This document shows, piece by piece, positions 8,475 to 17,945 of a stretch of DNA of 64,000 nt. The notes below the pieces were generated by a model that searched no databases, was not told the DNA's origin, and worked only from the letters and a program-made list of their open reading frames with translations. The position numbers were made by a program, and so were the translations under genes. Within the stretch, counting starts at the first letter, position 1. The number at the start of each line of letters is the position of its first letter. The stretch is from positions 483,001 to 547,000 of the forward strand of contig NZ_CP011039.1 in assembly GCF_000238255.3 (NCBI RefSeq), in the 5' to 3' direction. Source of the stretch: Pseudoalteromonas spongiae UST010723-006 (GTDB lineage Bacteria > Pseudomonadota > Gammaproteobacteria > Enterobacterales > Alteromonadaceae).

Positions 8475-10082
8475 TTAGGTTGTTTTAAACTCTAATTCGA
8501 TTTTGTTTTTATCTATACGTGCCGTAAGGGGTGGGTAAGTGCGCGCCGTTTTGAGTACTTTGTTAAAAATACGCAGCTCTACATTCGAGTGTAGTGCTTT
8601 TTGTACTTCGAGATAGCAGTAATCACGGAGCATATGAATGGCACGTTCTAGCTTGGCGGCTTTATTTGGCAGTAACTCAATTAGCTGTTCGTTAAGGTTT
8701 TGCTTATCAGAGATTTCAATTAACAGATTTTGTTGTTTATCGGCATCTTCAATAGACAGTGCTTTATCAAACTCAGACTCGAGCGTTTCTAGCTGCTGAT
8801 TACATAAGCGCACTTGTTCAAAAATTTCATCGGTGCGGTTTTTCAATAATACAGCTGCATGACCTAAGTGAATTTCCGTATGCGCACCTTTGTCGGTGCC
8901 CACTTCACCGCAGATCATGGTTTTAGCATCAAGTACTTTGCCGCCAATGAGTTTGCCATCCCCTTTTTCAGGGTTGCCGATCATTAGCTCATTTTTGGCT
9001 TTAATGTGGCAGTGGCTTGCTTGGTTTTTAATTTTAACTTGATTGCCAGATAAGTACGTATATTGTGCGTAGCTGATGGTTAAGTTGCCTTCACAGCTAA
9101 TTTTATTCGAAAGCTCATCGTTCTCTTTGTGGTGGCCTAAACAGCCTTCTTTAATTTCTATGCTGCCTGTGGCGTTTAGCTCCGCAGATTCAACGCTACC
9201 AAACACGGTAATGTCGCCTTTTGCGGTTACTTTCATACCCGGTTCAATATTCTCGGTAATGATCACTGAACCGTCAAAATCAATATGGCCTGATTTTACA
9301 TCGACATTAGGAATGGTAAATACATCGTCAACACGCATACCGTATTTGTCATCAACAGGAACGCCGGCAATAGTAGCAACTAGGTACTTATCATCGGTGC
9401 CACTAAGTTCAGTGCCGTCACCTGCAATTAATTTTACTTCATCGCCCGGTTTGGCTTTTAGTGTTTCACCAAGTACGTTAAATCCGTCTTTGCCTAATGT
9501 GGCAAAGTGGTGCGTCATCAGGGTATCACCGGGTTTTACACTTGCGAGTGCGCCAAAATCACGCATATCTACAGAACCATCTTCGCGGCGCTTCGGTTGA
9601 CGCACGCGGTCGGCAAGAGTTTGTACATTCTTTTCAAGCGAACCGTTTTTACCGGCAACAGGAATTTGCCCTTTGGCAATTACGCCCGAAAGCTCTTTGC
9701 CGGGCATTGCCTCAAATTGCTTACCTAGTAACGATTCTAACCAAACTTGTTTGTAACCGCGGGTGATATTAGCTTGTTTAATGATTTCAACGGCCTGTTC
9801 CATGCTCATCAATTCACCGCCGTAGGCCGTGGTTAACAAGGCGGTTGCAGCCATTTTGTCTTCACTGACCGACACTGTCAGCGTTGCATCGTGTTTTTCC
9901 GCAACAATCAGTTTGTCAAAGTCGGGATCGCGAAAAGCTTCTTTCACTTCTTTTGTTAAAACATAACAATCGGCGAATTCAGAGTTAGCGAGTGCTTGAA
10001 AGACAAAGTCAGCACTCGGCGGCATGGGCGTTTGCTCAGAAACTGTCAGTACAACTTGATTTTCGTTATTAAGAGTAAACAC
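8475..10082 (-). CDS. FapA / DUF342 family protein
   Basis: A 535-residue protein. After an N-terminal region lies the DUF342 right-handed parallel beta-helix (about 160-420), with repeated strands such as GHIDFDGSVIITENIEPGMKVTAKGDITVFGSVE (read in parts) and LNATGSIEIKEGCLG. A charged coiled coil (about 425-500) and a short tail follow. The family includes Vibrio FapA, a flagellar assembly protein linked to sugar-PTS signalling; this role is an analogy only. The start is GTG with GGAG 5 bases upstream. It sits between ridA (with a terminator) and asnC, cotranscribed with asnC. Confidence 0.8.
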   Translation of the reverse strand: MFTLNNENQVVLTVSEQTPMPPSADFVFQALANSEFADCYVLTKEVKEAFRDPDFDKLIVAEKHDATLTVSVSEDKMAATALLTTAYGGELMSMEQAVEIIKQANITRGYKQVWLESLLGKQFEAMPGKELSGVIAKGQIPVAGKNGSLEKNVQTLADRVRQPKRREDGSVDMRDFGALASVKPGDTLMTHHFATLGKDGFNVLGETLKAKPGDEVKLIAGDGTELSGTDDKYLVATIAGVPVDDKYGMRVDDVFTIPNVDVKSGHIDFDGSVIITENIEPGMKVTAKGDITVFGSVESAELNATGSIEIKEGCLGHHKENDELSNKISCEGNLTISYAQYTYLSGNQVKIKNQASHCHIKAKNELMIGNPEKGDGKLIGGKVLDAKTMICGEVGTDKGAHTEIHLGHAAVLLKNRTDEIFEQVRLCNQQLETLESEFDKALSIEDADKQQNLLIEISDKQNLNEQLIELLPNKAAKLERAIHMLRDYCYLEVQKALHSNVELRIFNKVLKTARTYPPLTARIDKNKIELEFKTT

Positions 10083-10132
10083 TTAAGCTCCTAGGCCATT
10101 ATGATTAACAAACTATACATGTTTTTTTAGCA

Positions 10133-10158
10133 TAAAAAAAAGGGCATAACAGCCCTTT
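10133..10158 (-). terminator. Intrinsic terminator after ridA
   Basis: Read on the minus strand, AAAGGGC and GCCCTTT pair around a 6-base loop and are followed by a run of eight T. It separates the gmk-rpoZ-spoT-ridA group from the FapA-like/asnC pair. Confidence 0.88.
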
Positions 10159-10195
10159 ATATTTAATTTTTTCATTATTTTATTAATGAATTAAA

Positions 10196-10588
10196 TTAAT
10201 TAGTTGATGGTAACTCTAAAATGCCATCAATTTCGATTTGTGAACCTTTTGGCAGTTCAGCAACGCCAATCGCAGCGCGCGCTGGATATGGTTCGTTAAA
10301 ATACTGGCTCATCACTTCATTTACGGTTGCGAAGTTAGATAGGTCGGTTAGGAAAATATTTACTTTAACCATGTTTTGAATTTCGCCGCCAGCAGCCTGA
10401 CATACAGACACGAGATTTTTAAATACTTGGTGTGTTTGTTCAGTGAAATCGTCTGATACCATTTCCATTGTTTCAGGAACCAGTGGAATTTGGCCTGAAA
10501 GGTAAACCGTAGTACCTACTTTTACTGCTTGGCTATACGTGCCAATTGCTGCAGGTGCTGTATCAGTGCTAATAATTGATTTTGTCAT
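10196..10588 (-). CDS. ridA: RidA, enamine/imine deaminase (Rid/YjgF family)
   Basis: A 130-residue protein, the standard RidA length. Family signatures include [13 protein letters not shown] at the N terminus, [11 protein letters not shown], the C-terminal [24 protein letters not shown] (with the conserved arginine in PARAA) and the glutamate near the end. RidA hydrolyses the reactive 2-aminoacrylate made by threonine/serine dehydratases, protecting PLP enzymes; it forms a cytoplasmic trimer. It starts 15 bases after spoT, so the pair is very likely cotranscribed. Confidence 0.94.
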   Translation of the reverse strand: MTKSIISTDTAPAAIGTYSQAVKVGTTVYLSGQIPLVPETMEMVSDDFTEQTHQVFKNLVSVCQAAGGEIQNMVKVNIFLTDLSNFATVNEVMSQYFNEPYPARAAIGVAELPKGSQIEIDGILELPSTN

Positions 10589-10603
10589 AATTTATCTTCT
10601 TAA

Positions 10604-12709
10604 TTATTTTCGGCGATATACTTTTTGTACATCTGGCATTACTCGAATTCGGCGCATTATGTTAGCGACATGGACGCGGTCTTTCACTGTGATACCTAGA
10701 TCGATTAGGTATAAGTTACTCTCTTTTTCTTCGGTACTAATTTCAACAATGTTTGCCGCGGTCGTTGATACTAAATTCGTTAATTTAGCGAGTGCGCCTT
10801 GGTGGTTTATAATTTCAACACGTAGTGCTGCAATATATTCTTTTTCTGGGTTGTCTTCCCATTTCACAACAAAATATTTAGAGCGTTCTTGCTGCCAACC
10901 GCGAATGTTCTTACATTCTTGGCGATGAACCGTAAGGCCTTTACCTTGGCTAATATGCGCAACAATTTCATCACCAGGAACAGGGCGGCAGCACTTAGAG
11001 TAGTTAATTAACATCCCTTCAGTACCAATAATGGCCGCTTTTTTGTTGTGGTTTAGTTCGCCAACATCTTCTCCTTGCTCTTGTAGCAAACGCTTTGCGA
11101 CAAGTAGGCTTAAAATGTTACCTGAACCAATTTCTATTAATAATTTATCCAGTGAATCAACATTATGTTCTTCCACTGTGCGTGCCAGCGCTTCTTCACT
11201 TACATCGCTTAAATGGTGCTCGCCAAGTGCTGAATCTAAAAGGCGACGGCCTAATTGCAGTGCTTCTTCGTGCTCTTGCTTCTTAAGGTATTTTTGCACG
11301 CCCATACGCGCTTTTGCGGTAACAATAAAATTAAGCCAAGTCGCGTTAGGGTGAGCACCTGAGCTGGTAATAACTTCAACCGTTTGGCCGGTATCAAGCG
11401 CTGCGCTTAGTGGATAAGGCTTTCTGTTCACCCGCACGCCAACACAGGTGTTACCAACGTCGGTGTGAACTGCGTAGGCAAAATCGACCGCTGTGGCGCC
11501 CATTGGTAATTCAATTATGCGACCATCTGGCGTGAATACATAAATCTCTTCAGGGAAAAGTTCTGTTTTAACGTTTTCAACAAATTCGAATGATGAGCCT
11601 GCGCTTTGTTGTAATTCAAGTAAGCTTTGCATCCACTGGCGAGCGCGTTGCTGCGCCGTATTACCCGCACTATCACCCGCTTTTTTGTAAAGCCAGTGTG
11701 CGGCAACCCCTTTATCAGCCATTTGATCCATTTCATGGGTGCGAATTTGAATTTCAACGGGAATACCATGCGGACCTACAAGCGAGGTATGCAAAGACTG
11801 ATAGCCATTGGTTTTTGGTACGGCGATGTAGTCTTTAAAACGCGTTTCGATTGGTTTGTATAGGTTGTGCACAACCCCAAGTACGCGGTAGCAGGTGTCC
11901 ATTGAATTGGCGACAATGCGAAACGCGTAAATATCCATAACTTCATTGAACATCAGTTCTTTATTTAGCATTTTACGGTAAATGCTATAAAGGTGTTTTT
12001 CGCGGCCCGATACTTCAACTTCAATTCCTGATTCTTCAATGCGCGAGATAATTTCGTTTTGAATGTTTTGAATTATCTCTTTACGGTTACCACGTGCTTT
12101 AGTGACTTCGTTTTTTAGCGCGCGGTGACGCATTGGGTAAAGCGCTTGAAAACCTAAATCTTCCAACTCATTTTTAATGTCATGAATACCAAGACGGTTG
12201 GCTATTGGGGCAAAAATTTCAAGTGTTTCACGGGCAATGCGGCGACGTTTTTCAGGACGCAGTGCGCCAAGTGTTCGCATATTGTGCGTGCGGTCTGCAA
12301 GCTTGATAAGAATAACGCGAATATCTTGCGTCATTGCCATAATCATTTTGCGATAGTTTTCCGCTTGGAATTCTTTTTGGTCTTTAAAGCTAAGTTTATC
12401 GAGCTTTGACACACCCTCAACCAGTTCGGCAACGGTATCGCCAAAAATTTCAGCAAGGTCTTGTTGGCTGAAATCGGTATCTTCAATCACGTCATGCATT
12501 AATGCAGCCATTAAGGTTTCGTGATCTAAGCGCATATTGGCAAGTATTTGTGTCACCTCAACAGGGTGGGTGATATAGGGTTCACCACTTGAACGTGTTT
12601 GACCCTCGTGTGCGTCACGCGCAACCACATAGGCCTTTTGTACAAGTTCAACTTGCTCTGGCGTTAAATATTCTGAGATGTTCTTTTTAAGACCTTCAAA
12701 AAGATACAT
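10604..12709 (-). CDS. spoT: Bifunctional (p)ppGpp synthetase/hydrolase SpoT
   Basis: A 701-residue protein. An HD hydrolase domain (about 20-150; YITHPVEV, ALMHDVIEDT) is followed by the RelA/SpoT synthetase domain (about 235-350; GREKHLYSIYRKM, RFKDYIAVPKTNGYQSLHT, EIQIRT), a TGS domain (about 385-450; VFTPDGRIIELPMGATAVDFAYAVHT in part), a zinc-finger/helical region (KCCRPVPGDEI) and a C-terminal ACT domain (about 625-700). The hydrolase HD motif and the SpoT-type context argue against RelA. It controls the alarmone ppGpp in starvation. It follows rpoZ after a 153-base gap with a hairpin, as in gmk-rpoZ-spoT of E. coli. Confidence 0.96.
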   Translation of the reverse strand: MYLFEGLKKNISEYLTPEQVELVQKAYVVARDAHEGQTRSSGEPYITHPVEVTQILANMRLDHETLMAALMHDVIEDTDFSQQDLAEIFGDTVAELVEGVSKLDKLSFKDQKEFQAENYRKMIMAMTQDIRVILIKLADRTHNMRTLGALRPEKRRRIARETLEIFAPIANRLGIHDIKNELEDLGFQALYPMRHRALKNEVTKARGNRKEIIQNIQNEIISRIEESGIEVEVSGREKHLYSIYRKMLNKELMFNEVMDIYAFRIVANSMDTCYRVLGVVHNLYKPIETRFKDYIAVPKTNGYQSLHTSLVGPHGIPVEIQIRTHEMDQMADKGVAAHWLYKKAGDSAGNTAQQRARQWMQSLLELQQSAGSSFEFVENVKTELFPEEIYVFTPDGRIIELPMGATAVDFAYAVHTDVGNTCVGVRVNRKPYPLSAALDTGQTVEVITSSGAHPNATWLNFIVTAKARMGVQKYLKKQEHEEALQLGRRLLDSALGEHHLSDVSEEALARTVEEHNVDSLDKLLIEIGSGNILSLLVAKRLLQEQGEDVGELNHNKKAAIIGTEGMLINYSKCCRPVPGDEIVAHISQGKGLTVHRQECKNIRGWQQERSKYFVVKWEDNPEKEYIAALRVEIINHQGALAKLTNLVSTTAANIVEISTEEKESNLYLIDLGITVKDRVHVANIMRRIRVMPDVQKVYRRK

Positions 12710-12777
12710 TGATGCTCCAATACTAGCTATAGAGGGGAATTGATAACAATATACGATGAATTGGAAGGGATTGCCAA

Positions 12778-12809
12778 CGACTGTTTCTTATTAAAAAGTC
12801 GAACAGTCG
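12778..12809. other. Inverted repeat between rpoZ and spoT
   Basis: CGACTGTT (12778-12785) and AACAGTCG (12802-12809) form an 8-bp stem with a 16-base loop, in the gap between the rpoZ stop and the spoT start. On the minus strand the T-rich stretch lies within the loop, so it is not a typical terminator. It may modulate spoT expression within the operon. Confidence 0.35.
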
Positions 12810-12862
12810 CTGGAAAAGCTACTCAGCTAAGGAAAGCGTGAGTAGGGAGCAATAATTATTGC

Positions 12863-13141
12863 TTATTGGTGACCACCACCAACGATAGCAGCAACCGCAG
12901 CTAGCTCAGCCGCTTCTTGGTTTTGCTGATCTTCGCGCTCTAGTGAATCTAAAGAATCATTGGTGATGAAACCTTTTTCAATTTCACGTAGTGCGATTAC
13001 AGTTGGCTTGTCGTTTTCAGCATCAACCATAGGATCTTTGCCACCAGTTGCGATTTGGCGCGCACGGCGAGCCGCAACTAAAATAAGGTCAAAACGGTTA
13101 CCAATCTTATCTACTGCATCTTCAACAGTTACTCGAGCCAT
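12863..13141 (-). CDS. rpoZ: RNA polymerase omega subunit
   Basis: A 92-residue protein with the omega signature at its start ([33 protein letters not shown], read in parts), then [16 protein letters not shown] and an alanine-rich acidic tail ending GGGHQ. Omega stabilises the beta-prime subunit in RNA polymerase and forms part of the ppGpp site 1. I chose the ATG at 13141 over one four codons upstream because MARVT is the conserved start and a GGAG box lies 6 bases before it. It lies between gmk and spoT, as in many gammaproteobacteria. Confidence 0.96.
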   Translation of the reverse strand: MARVTVEDAVDKIGNRFDLILVAARRARQIATGGKDPMVDAENDKPTVIALREIEKGFITNDSLDSLEREDQQNQEAAELAAVAAIVGGGHQ

Positions 13142-13218
13142 CAGGCACTCCAAAAATTTATTATTCGCAAAAGCGTAGTTTACTTGATGCGAAGAAAATA
13201 GCCAATACTTGGATTAAT

Positions 13219-13842
13219 TTAATCCGCTAATAAGTCATTCAGCAGTTGCTGGTGCTTATGCGTTTGGTTGGTTTGTGCCAAGCGCGAGGCAAAGACAATG
13301 GTTTCCAACTGGTAAAGTGCCGTATCAAAATCATCATTCACAATGAGATAATCGTATTCATTGTAATGAGAGGTTTCTGATTGTGCTTTTGCCATTCGGC
13401 TCGCGATGACTTCGGCGCTGTCTTGACCTCGGCTATTTAAACGCGCTTCAAGTTCTTGCTTTGATGGTGGCAAAATAAAAATAGTGCGTACATCTGAAAC
13501 AAGCTCTCTTACTTGACGCGCGCCTTGCCAATCAATATCTAAAAAAACATCGATGCCATTCGCTAATTGCGTTTCAATGCTTTGTTTTGACGTGCCATAG
13601 TAGTTATCAAACACTTGTGCCCATTCAAAAAAACCATCGTCAGCGATGACTTGTTTAAATTCATCTTGCGTTACAAAATGATAGTGCACGCCGTTTTCTT
13701 CACCCGGACGAGGTGAGCGTGTGGTGTGTGATACCGATACTTTCATATCGCTATGGCGTTCTAACAGTGCGTTGATAAGGCTTGATTTACCTGCACCAGA
13801 AGGTGCTGACAAAATAAACAAATTACCACGAGCTTGGCTCAT
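13219..13842 (-). CDS. gmk: Guanylate kinase
   Basis: A 207-residue enzyme that phosphorylates GMP to GDP with ATP in the cytoplasm. The P-loop [11 protein letters not shown], the GMP-binding [11 protein letters not shown] and GVHYHFV, and the lid region LNSRGQDS are all present. It is first in the gmk-rpoZ-spoT-ridA block, which links GTP supply to alarmone metabolism. It is divergent from yjjX, with 140 bases between starts. Confidence 0.97.
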   Translation of the reverse strand: MSQARGNLFILSAPSGAGKSSLINALLERHSDMKVSVSHTTRSPRPGEENGVHYHFVTQDEFKQVIADDGFFEWAQVFDNYYGTSKQSIETQLANGIDVFLDIDWQGARQVRELVSDVRTIFILPPSKQELEARLNSRGQDSAEVIASRMAKAQSETSHYNEYDYLIVNDDFDTALYQLETIVFASRLAQTNQTHKHQQLLNDLLAD

Positions 13843-13982
13843 AATCTTTCCTAAAACATAAGTTTCGCTAAACCACCGACTTGCTAATTCAGTAGGCAGT
13901 CAGCACAATGGCGATATTATAAAAACTCGCAGCGCATTTAGAAAGCGATAGGCGACTTTTAATTGACAAAGAATTGTAAGAA

Positions 13983-14525
13983 ATGAGTAAAGAAAGCCAA
14001 AAAATTATTGTTGGGTCGACAAATCCCGTAAAAATAAACGCAGTAAGCAATGCATTTTCTGCCATGTTTCCAAACATTGATTTCACCTGTGAAGGTGTAT
14101 TTGCGCCATCCGATGTGGCAGACCAACCAATGACCGCAGAAGAAACCTTACTAGGTGCAAAAAACCGAGTTGCTTACACAAAAGCGCATTTTCAGGCGGA
14201 TTGGTATGTTGCGATAGAGGGCGGTGTAGATAACTTTAGTTATGGTCCTGCGACCTTTGCTTACATTGTGATTGATAACAAACAGCATGTGCAAGTTGGC
14301 CGCAGTAGCAATTTACCTATGCCAAATGTGGTTTATTCTGCGCTTTGCGAAGGTGAAGAGCTGGGTCATGTAATGGATAGGTTATTTGACACTGAGAATA
14401 TTAAACAAAAGGGCGGGGCAATGGCGTTGTTAACGAATAACTCAGTCACCCGAGAGAGCGTTTACACCATGGCGATTACTACTGCGCTTGCACCATTTGT
14501 TAATCAACAACTGTTTAATTTGTAA
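13983..14525 (+). CDS. yjjX: Inosine/xanthosine triphosphatase (YjjX family)
   Basis: A 180-residue protein starting KIIVGSTNPVKINAV, the nucleotide-binding signature shared by YjjX and ITPase folds. AIEGGVDNF and a GGAMALLTNNSVTRESVY segment near the C terminus are also typical of YjjX. The family hydrolyses non-canonical purine triphosphates (ITP, XTP) and keeps them out of nucleic acids. It is followed 12 bases later by yjjG, another nucleotide-sanitising enzyme, so the pair forms a plausible house-cleaning operon. Confidence 0.9.
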   Translation: MSKESQKIIVGSTNPVKINAVSNAFSAMFPNIDFTCEGVFAPSDVADQPMTAEETLLGAKNRVAYTKAHFQADWYVAIEGGVDNFSYGPATFAYIVIDNKQHVQVGRSSNLPMPNVVYSALCEGEELGHVMDRLFDTENIKQKGGAMALLTNNSVTRESVYTMAITTALAPFVNQQLFNL

Positions 14526-14537
14526 AATGGATATTTA

Positions 14538-15230
14538 ATGAAGTACCAATGGATCGTTTTTGATGCTGATGAAACCTTGTTTCATTTTGATGCATTCGCA
14601 GGTTTAAAGCAGCTATTTTCAAACTACGATATCGTATTTGAAAAATCTGATTTTGATGAGTTTCAAGCCGTTAATAAGCCGCTTTGGGTGGATTATCAAA
14701 ATGGCACAATTACCGCTAAAGAATTACAAATAAAGCGTTTCACACGTTGGGGTGAAACGTTAGACGTGGCACCTGAATTACTTAATCAACAATTTATTGA
14801 AGCCATGGCTGATATTTGTCAGTGTTTGCCGGGTGCGCGTAAGTTACTTGAGTTACTGCATGGTAAAGCAAGGCTTGCGATTATCACTAACGGCTTTACC
14901 GCACTGCAGCAGGTGCGCCTAGCTCGCACTGATTTAACGCACTTTTTTGAGCATGTCATTATCTCTGAGCAAGTGGGTGTGGCAAAACCGAATATTGCGA
15001 TTTTCGACCATGCGCTGCAGCTGTTTGGCAATCCAGATAAATCAAACGTGTTGATGGTAGGTGATACGTTGAGTTCAGATATTTTAGGTGGTAAAAATGC
15101 GGGCCTTGATACTTGCTGGATTAATCATGCGGGTGAAAAAGAATTAGATACGGTAGGTGCTACCTATCAAGTGAGCTGCTTAACGGGTTTGTATAATCTG
15201 ATTACCTCATTACAAGCCGAAAGCAATTAG
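14538..15230 (+). CDS. yjjG: HAD-family pyrimidine 5'-nucleotidase YjjG
   Basis: A 230-residue HAD hydrolase. Motif I is FDADETLFHFDA (nucleophile and acid/base aspartates), motif II IITNG, motif III a lysine in VAKPN, and motif IV MVGDTLSSDILGGKNAG. The order and length match YjjG/YfnB-type nucleotidases, which dephosphorylate dUMP, dTMP and non-canonical nucleotides. It is cotranscribed with yjjX. Its stop codon lies inside a hairpin that probably terminates both this operon and the convergent chemoreceptor gene. Confidence 0.88.
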   Translation: MKYQWIVFDADETLFHFDAFAGLKQLFSNYDIVFEKSDFDEFQAVNKPLWVDYQNGTITAKELQIKRFTRWGETLDVAPELLNQQFIEAMADICQCLPGARKLLELLHGKARLAIITNGFTALQQVRLARTDLTHFFEHVIISEQVGVAKPNIAIFDHALQLFGNPDKSNVLMVGDTLSSDILGGKNAGLDTCWINHAGEKELDTVGATYQVSCLTGLYNLITSLQAESN

Positions 15231-15243
15231 TGCTTTCGGCTTT
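15216..15243. terminator. Shared terminator between yjjG and the chemoreceptor gene
   Basis: GCCGAAAGCA and TGCTTTCGGC form a perfect 10-bp stem with a 5-base loop. It overlaps the yjjG stop and lies 10 bases from the stop of the convergent gene. The following T-runs are short on both strands, so it may also depend on other factors. Confidence 0.7.
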
Positions 15244-15252
15244 GAATTAACG

Positions 15253-16881
15253 TCATACTTCAAATTTGGCGATTTCTTTTTCCAGATTTTTAGTAAATGA
15301 TTTAATTTGATCTGTGGCTTTGTGCGCATCGAGTGAAACGCGCGCGGTATTTTCAGCGGTATCAGAAATATGCACTACTCGCTGCGCTGTATCTTCACCT
15401 GCTTGCAGCTGCTCTTTTGCTGCAACAGAGATCTGATGGCTCATTTCCGTAATCGCCGAGAGCGACTCAGCAATACGCGTAAGTTCTTCGGCGGCTTTTT
15501 GTGATTTGGTAACGGTTTCCTCACTGGTGCTAATACTTTGTGTTACCGATGATTTGGCATCTTTGGTTGCCGATTGTAGTTTAGCAATCATTTGTTGAAT
15601 TTCTTCGGTGCTGGCTTGGGTACGCTGGGCTAGCTGACGTACTTCGTCGGCAACAACCGCAAAACCGCGTCCTTGATCACCTGCACGGGCTGCCTCAATT
15701 GCGGCATTAAGGGCAAGTAAGTTGGTTTGCTCAGCAATGCCTTGGATAACGCTTAACACGCTTTCGATATTATTTACCTCGTCATCTAAGGTTTGAATAT
15801 TATCGCCTGCATTTTCAATTTGCTTTTCGAGCAGCTCAATTGTGTTGGCCGCTTCTTTAGTAAGAATATTCGCGCTTTTACCTTGTTCTTCAGCTTCTTT
15901 TACTGAATACGCAGCTTGCTCAGCGTGGTCGGCGACCGTTGCGGCTGATGCGGTTAGTTCGGTAATTGCAGAGGCAACTACATGGGTTTCTTTACTCAGT
16001 GAATTTGTGAGCTGATCAAGCTCTTGCGAACGTGTTTCAGAGGCGCGTACTTCATCTTGCAGCGCATCAGATACATTTTTGATACCACCAACCACTTCTT
16101 GCAAACCGAGTTGCATATAGTTAATTGCGCCGGCGACACTGTTTTCATCTGCGCTTTGAAATGCATGGGTAGTTTTTAAGTTACCGCGAGAGGCGCTCAT
16201 TACAGCAGATTGAACACGGTTAATTTCACCACCCAAAGATTTATTTAAATCTAGGCCAAATTTGGCAAGTACGACTGATAGCACAACGGCTATGAAAATT
16301 GACAGTGTAAGTAGCCAACTTGCCGTTTGCCAGTATCGCTCGTCTACTTCTTTGTAGCTAATGCCGGTACCTATGTACCAGCCCCAATCTTTTGTTTTTT
16401 GTACTACAGACGTTAAATCGACCACTTCGCCTTCGCGCTCAGAATCCCAATGATAGGTAATGATTTGTCCGGTTTTATTGCCAACTAAACGTTCCACCAT
16501 AGCGCCAATACTGCCACCGCTGGCATCTTTAAAGTCGTTGAAGCTTGTACCATGTAGTTGAGGGTCGTGTGGCGTGGCTACGAAATTGAGTTGTTTATCT
16601 ACCACATAAACGTATTCAGAGTCGTGGTATTTGTTTTCTCTGAGCATTTGAGTGGCGAGTTGTTTTGCTTGTTCTTCATTTAGCGTGCCATTTTTGCTGG
16701 CGAGTTCAAATTGGTTGACGATATTAACTGTGCTTTTCATCAGCTGGTTAATACGTGCGATATTGTCCATTTCACTGGCTTGTCGTAAGGCTTTTAAACC
16801 AAGCCCTGCAAGTGAAATTAGCGAGAGAAATAAAACAACCGTAAAAATGACTATTTTATTCTTTAAGGTTAGTGAATTCAT
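15253..16881 (-). CDS. Methyl-accepting chemotaxis protein with a single Cache domain
   Basis: A 542-residue chemoreceptor. It has a membrane segment at about 8-29, a periplasmic Cache_2-type sensor (about 35-185; [25 protein letters not shown] in parts, WGWYIGTGI), a second membrane segment at about 187-206, a HAMP-like linker, and a long cytoplasmic signalling coiled coil. The hairpin tip is [43 protein letters not shown] (read in parts). It should pass ligand signals to CheA/CheW and thence the flagellum. Single-Cache receptors often bind small carboxylates; the ligand is unknown. A GAGGAA box precedes the ATG. Confidence 0.93.
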   Translation of the reverse strand: MNSLTLKNKIVIFTVVLFLSLISLAGLGLKALRQASEMDNIARINQLMKSTVNIVNQFELASKNGTLNEEQAKQLATQMLRENKYHDSEYVYVVDKQLNFVATPHDPQLHGTSFNDFKDASGGSIGAMVERLVGNKTGQIITYHWDSEREGEVVDLTSVVQKTKDWGWYIGTGISYKEVDERYWQTASWLLTLSIFIAVVLSVVLAKFGLDLNKSLGGEINRVQSAVMSASRGNLKTTHAFQSADENSVAGAINYMQLGLQEVVGGIKNVSDALQDEVRASETRSQELDQLTNSLSKETHVVASAITELTASAATVADHAEQAAYSVKEAEEQGKSANILTKEAANTIELLEKQIENAGDNIQTLDDEVNNIESVLSVIQGIAEQTNLLALNAAIEAARAGDQGRGFAVVADEVRQLAQRTQASTEEIQQMIAKLQSATKDAKSSVTQSISTSEETVTKSQKAAEELTRIAESLSAITEMSHQISVAAKEQLQAGEDTAQRVVHISDTAENTARVSLDAHKATDQIKSFTKNLEKEIAKFEV

Positions 16882-17037
16882 AGGCGTTTCCTCACATCTA
16901 CCTTTATAAGTGGTACATCATAGCGCTGTCGCTAAGCTGCTGTTAGCGCCATCCTGTTGTGGTATGCAAAGTGAGAGAGGAATTGATTAATTTTGTTGAA
17001 GTTTAATTTTTATTTAGTCAATTCTTAGATACCGTTT

Positions 17038-17070
17038 GATTAAACACTAACTGCTCATTAATGTTTAATC
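17038..17070. promoter_or_regulatory. Inverted repeat between the chemoreceptor gene and rsuA
   Basis: GATTAAACA (17038-17046) and TGTTTAATC (17062-17070) are perfect inverted arms separated by 15 bases. It lies upstream of the chemoreceptor gene and downstream of rsuA (both on the minus strand). It may be an operator for the chemoreceptor or the end of the rsuA transcript; there is no clear T-run. Confidence 0.35.
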
Positions 17071-17115
17071 AAGCGTTAATCGTTGGTTAAATTTCATGTT
17101 CCCAAAGTAGTGTTA

Positions 17116-17829
17116 CTAACTGGAAATTGTTTCAACTTCGTGCTGAGTTAGTGGGCGATATTCACCAGGGGCTAAGTTTGGATCAAGCGCCACAGTGCCA
17201 ATTTTTTCACGATGAAGCACTACTACACGGTTATCAACAGCAGCTAGCATGCGTTTAACTTGGTGATATTTACCTTCATAAATTGAAAGGCGCATAGAAT
17301 AATCAGCGATTTTTTCAACGATCGCAGGCTTTGTTGCACTTTTTTCACCATGCAACATCACGCCATCAGTTAGTTGTTCGCACATTTCGTCTGTAATTGG
17401 CTGTTCTGTTTCAATTAAATACACTTTGTATTTTTGATGGCGTGGTGAAGTGATTTTGTGGCTCCAATCGCCGTCTGATGTAATTAACACAAGCCCTGTT
17501 GTATCGATATCGAGTCGCCCAGCGACATGGAGTTTATCCATCATAGGTTCATCGAGTAGATCAAAGACGGTTTGATGCATTTCATCGCTATTGGCGCAAA
17601 TAAAGTCTTCCGGTTTATTCAGCATGTAATAGCGCTCACCTACAGCGGTGATCTCTTCACCATACCAAGTAACAGCGTCATCGCGAGTTACTTGTGTATC
17701 GGCTTTGATAATCACTTCGCCATTAATTGTTGCGTGTTTTCTTTTAATACCGATCTTTGCTTTTGAGCGCGGCACTTCGGCAAAATGGCTTAAAAATTTA
17801 TCAAGGCGGCAAGGGAATTTAATCGTCAT
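17116..17829 (-). CDS. rsuA: 16S rRNA pseudouridine(516) synthase RsuA
   Basis: A 237-residue protein with an N-terminal S4 RNA-binding domain (about 4-55; RLDKFLSHF, ATINGEV) and the RsuA/RluB catalytic domain. The catalytic motif is VAGRLDIDTTGLVLITSDG (aspartate in RLD), and the KYHQVKRMLAAVDNRVVVLHRE segment is typical. It isomerises U516 in 16S rRNA. Length and layout favour RsuA over the paralogues RluE and RluF, but I cannot exclude these. The gene stands alone between the chemoreceptor and the receptor terminator. Confidence 0.87.
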   Translation of the reverse strand: MTIKFPCRLDKFLSHFAEVPRSKAKIGIKRKHATINGEVIIKADTQVTRDDAVTWYGEEITAVGERYYMLNKPEDFICANSDEMHQTVFDLLDEPMMDKLHVAGRLDIDTTGLVLITSDGDWSHKITSPRHQKYKVYLIETEQPITDEMCEQLTDGVMLHGEKSATKPAIVEKIADYSMRLSIYEGKYHQVKRMLAAVDNRVVVLHREKIGTVALDPNLAPGEYRPLTQHEVETISS

Positions 17830-17882
17830 GGCAGTGCTTATTACGGAACCAAAAATAATAGCGGGAGTATACGCAGAGATAT

Positions 17883-17918
17883 AAAAAAAGCCAGTAAAGC
17901 TTAGCTTTACTGGCTTTT
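17883..17918 (-). terminator. Intrinsic terminator of the TonB-dependent receptor gene
   Basis: AAAAGCCAGTAAAGC and GCTTTACTGGCTTTT pair around a three-base loop, with A/T runs on both sides. It follows the receptor stop by 27 bases. Confidence 0.92.
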
Positions 17919-17945
17919 AAGCAACAAACATTGGGAAATGTTAAA

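Noticed and set aside
9076..9766. Overlapping plus-strand frames within the FapA-like gene
   Set aside because: They lie opposite a well-supported gene of the DUF342 family, have no ribosome site and read as antisense shadows.
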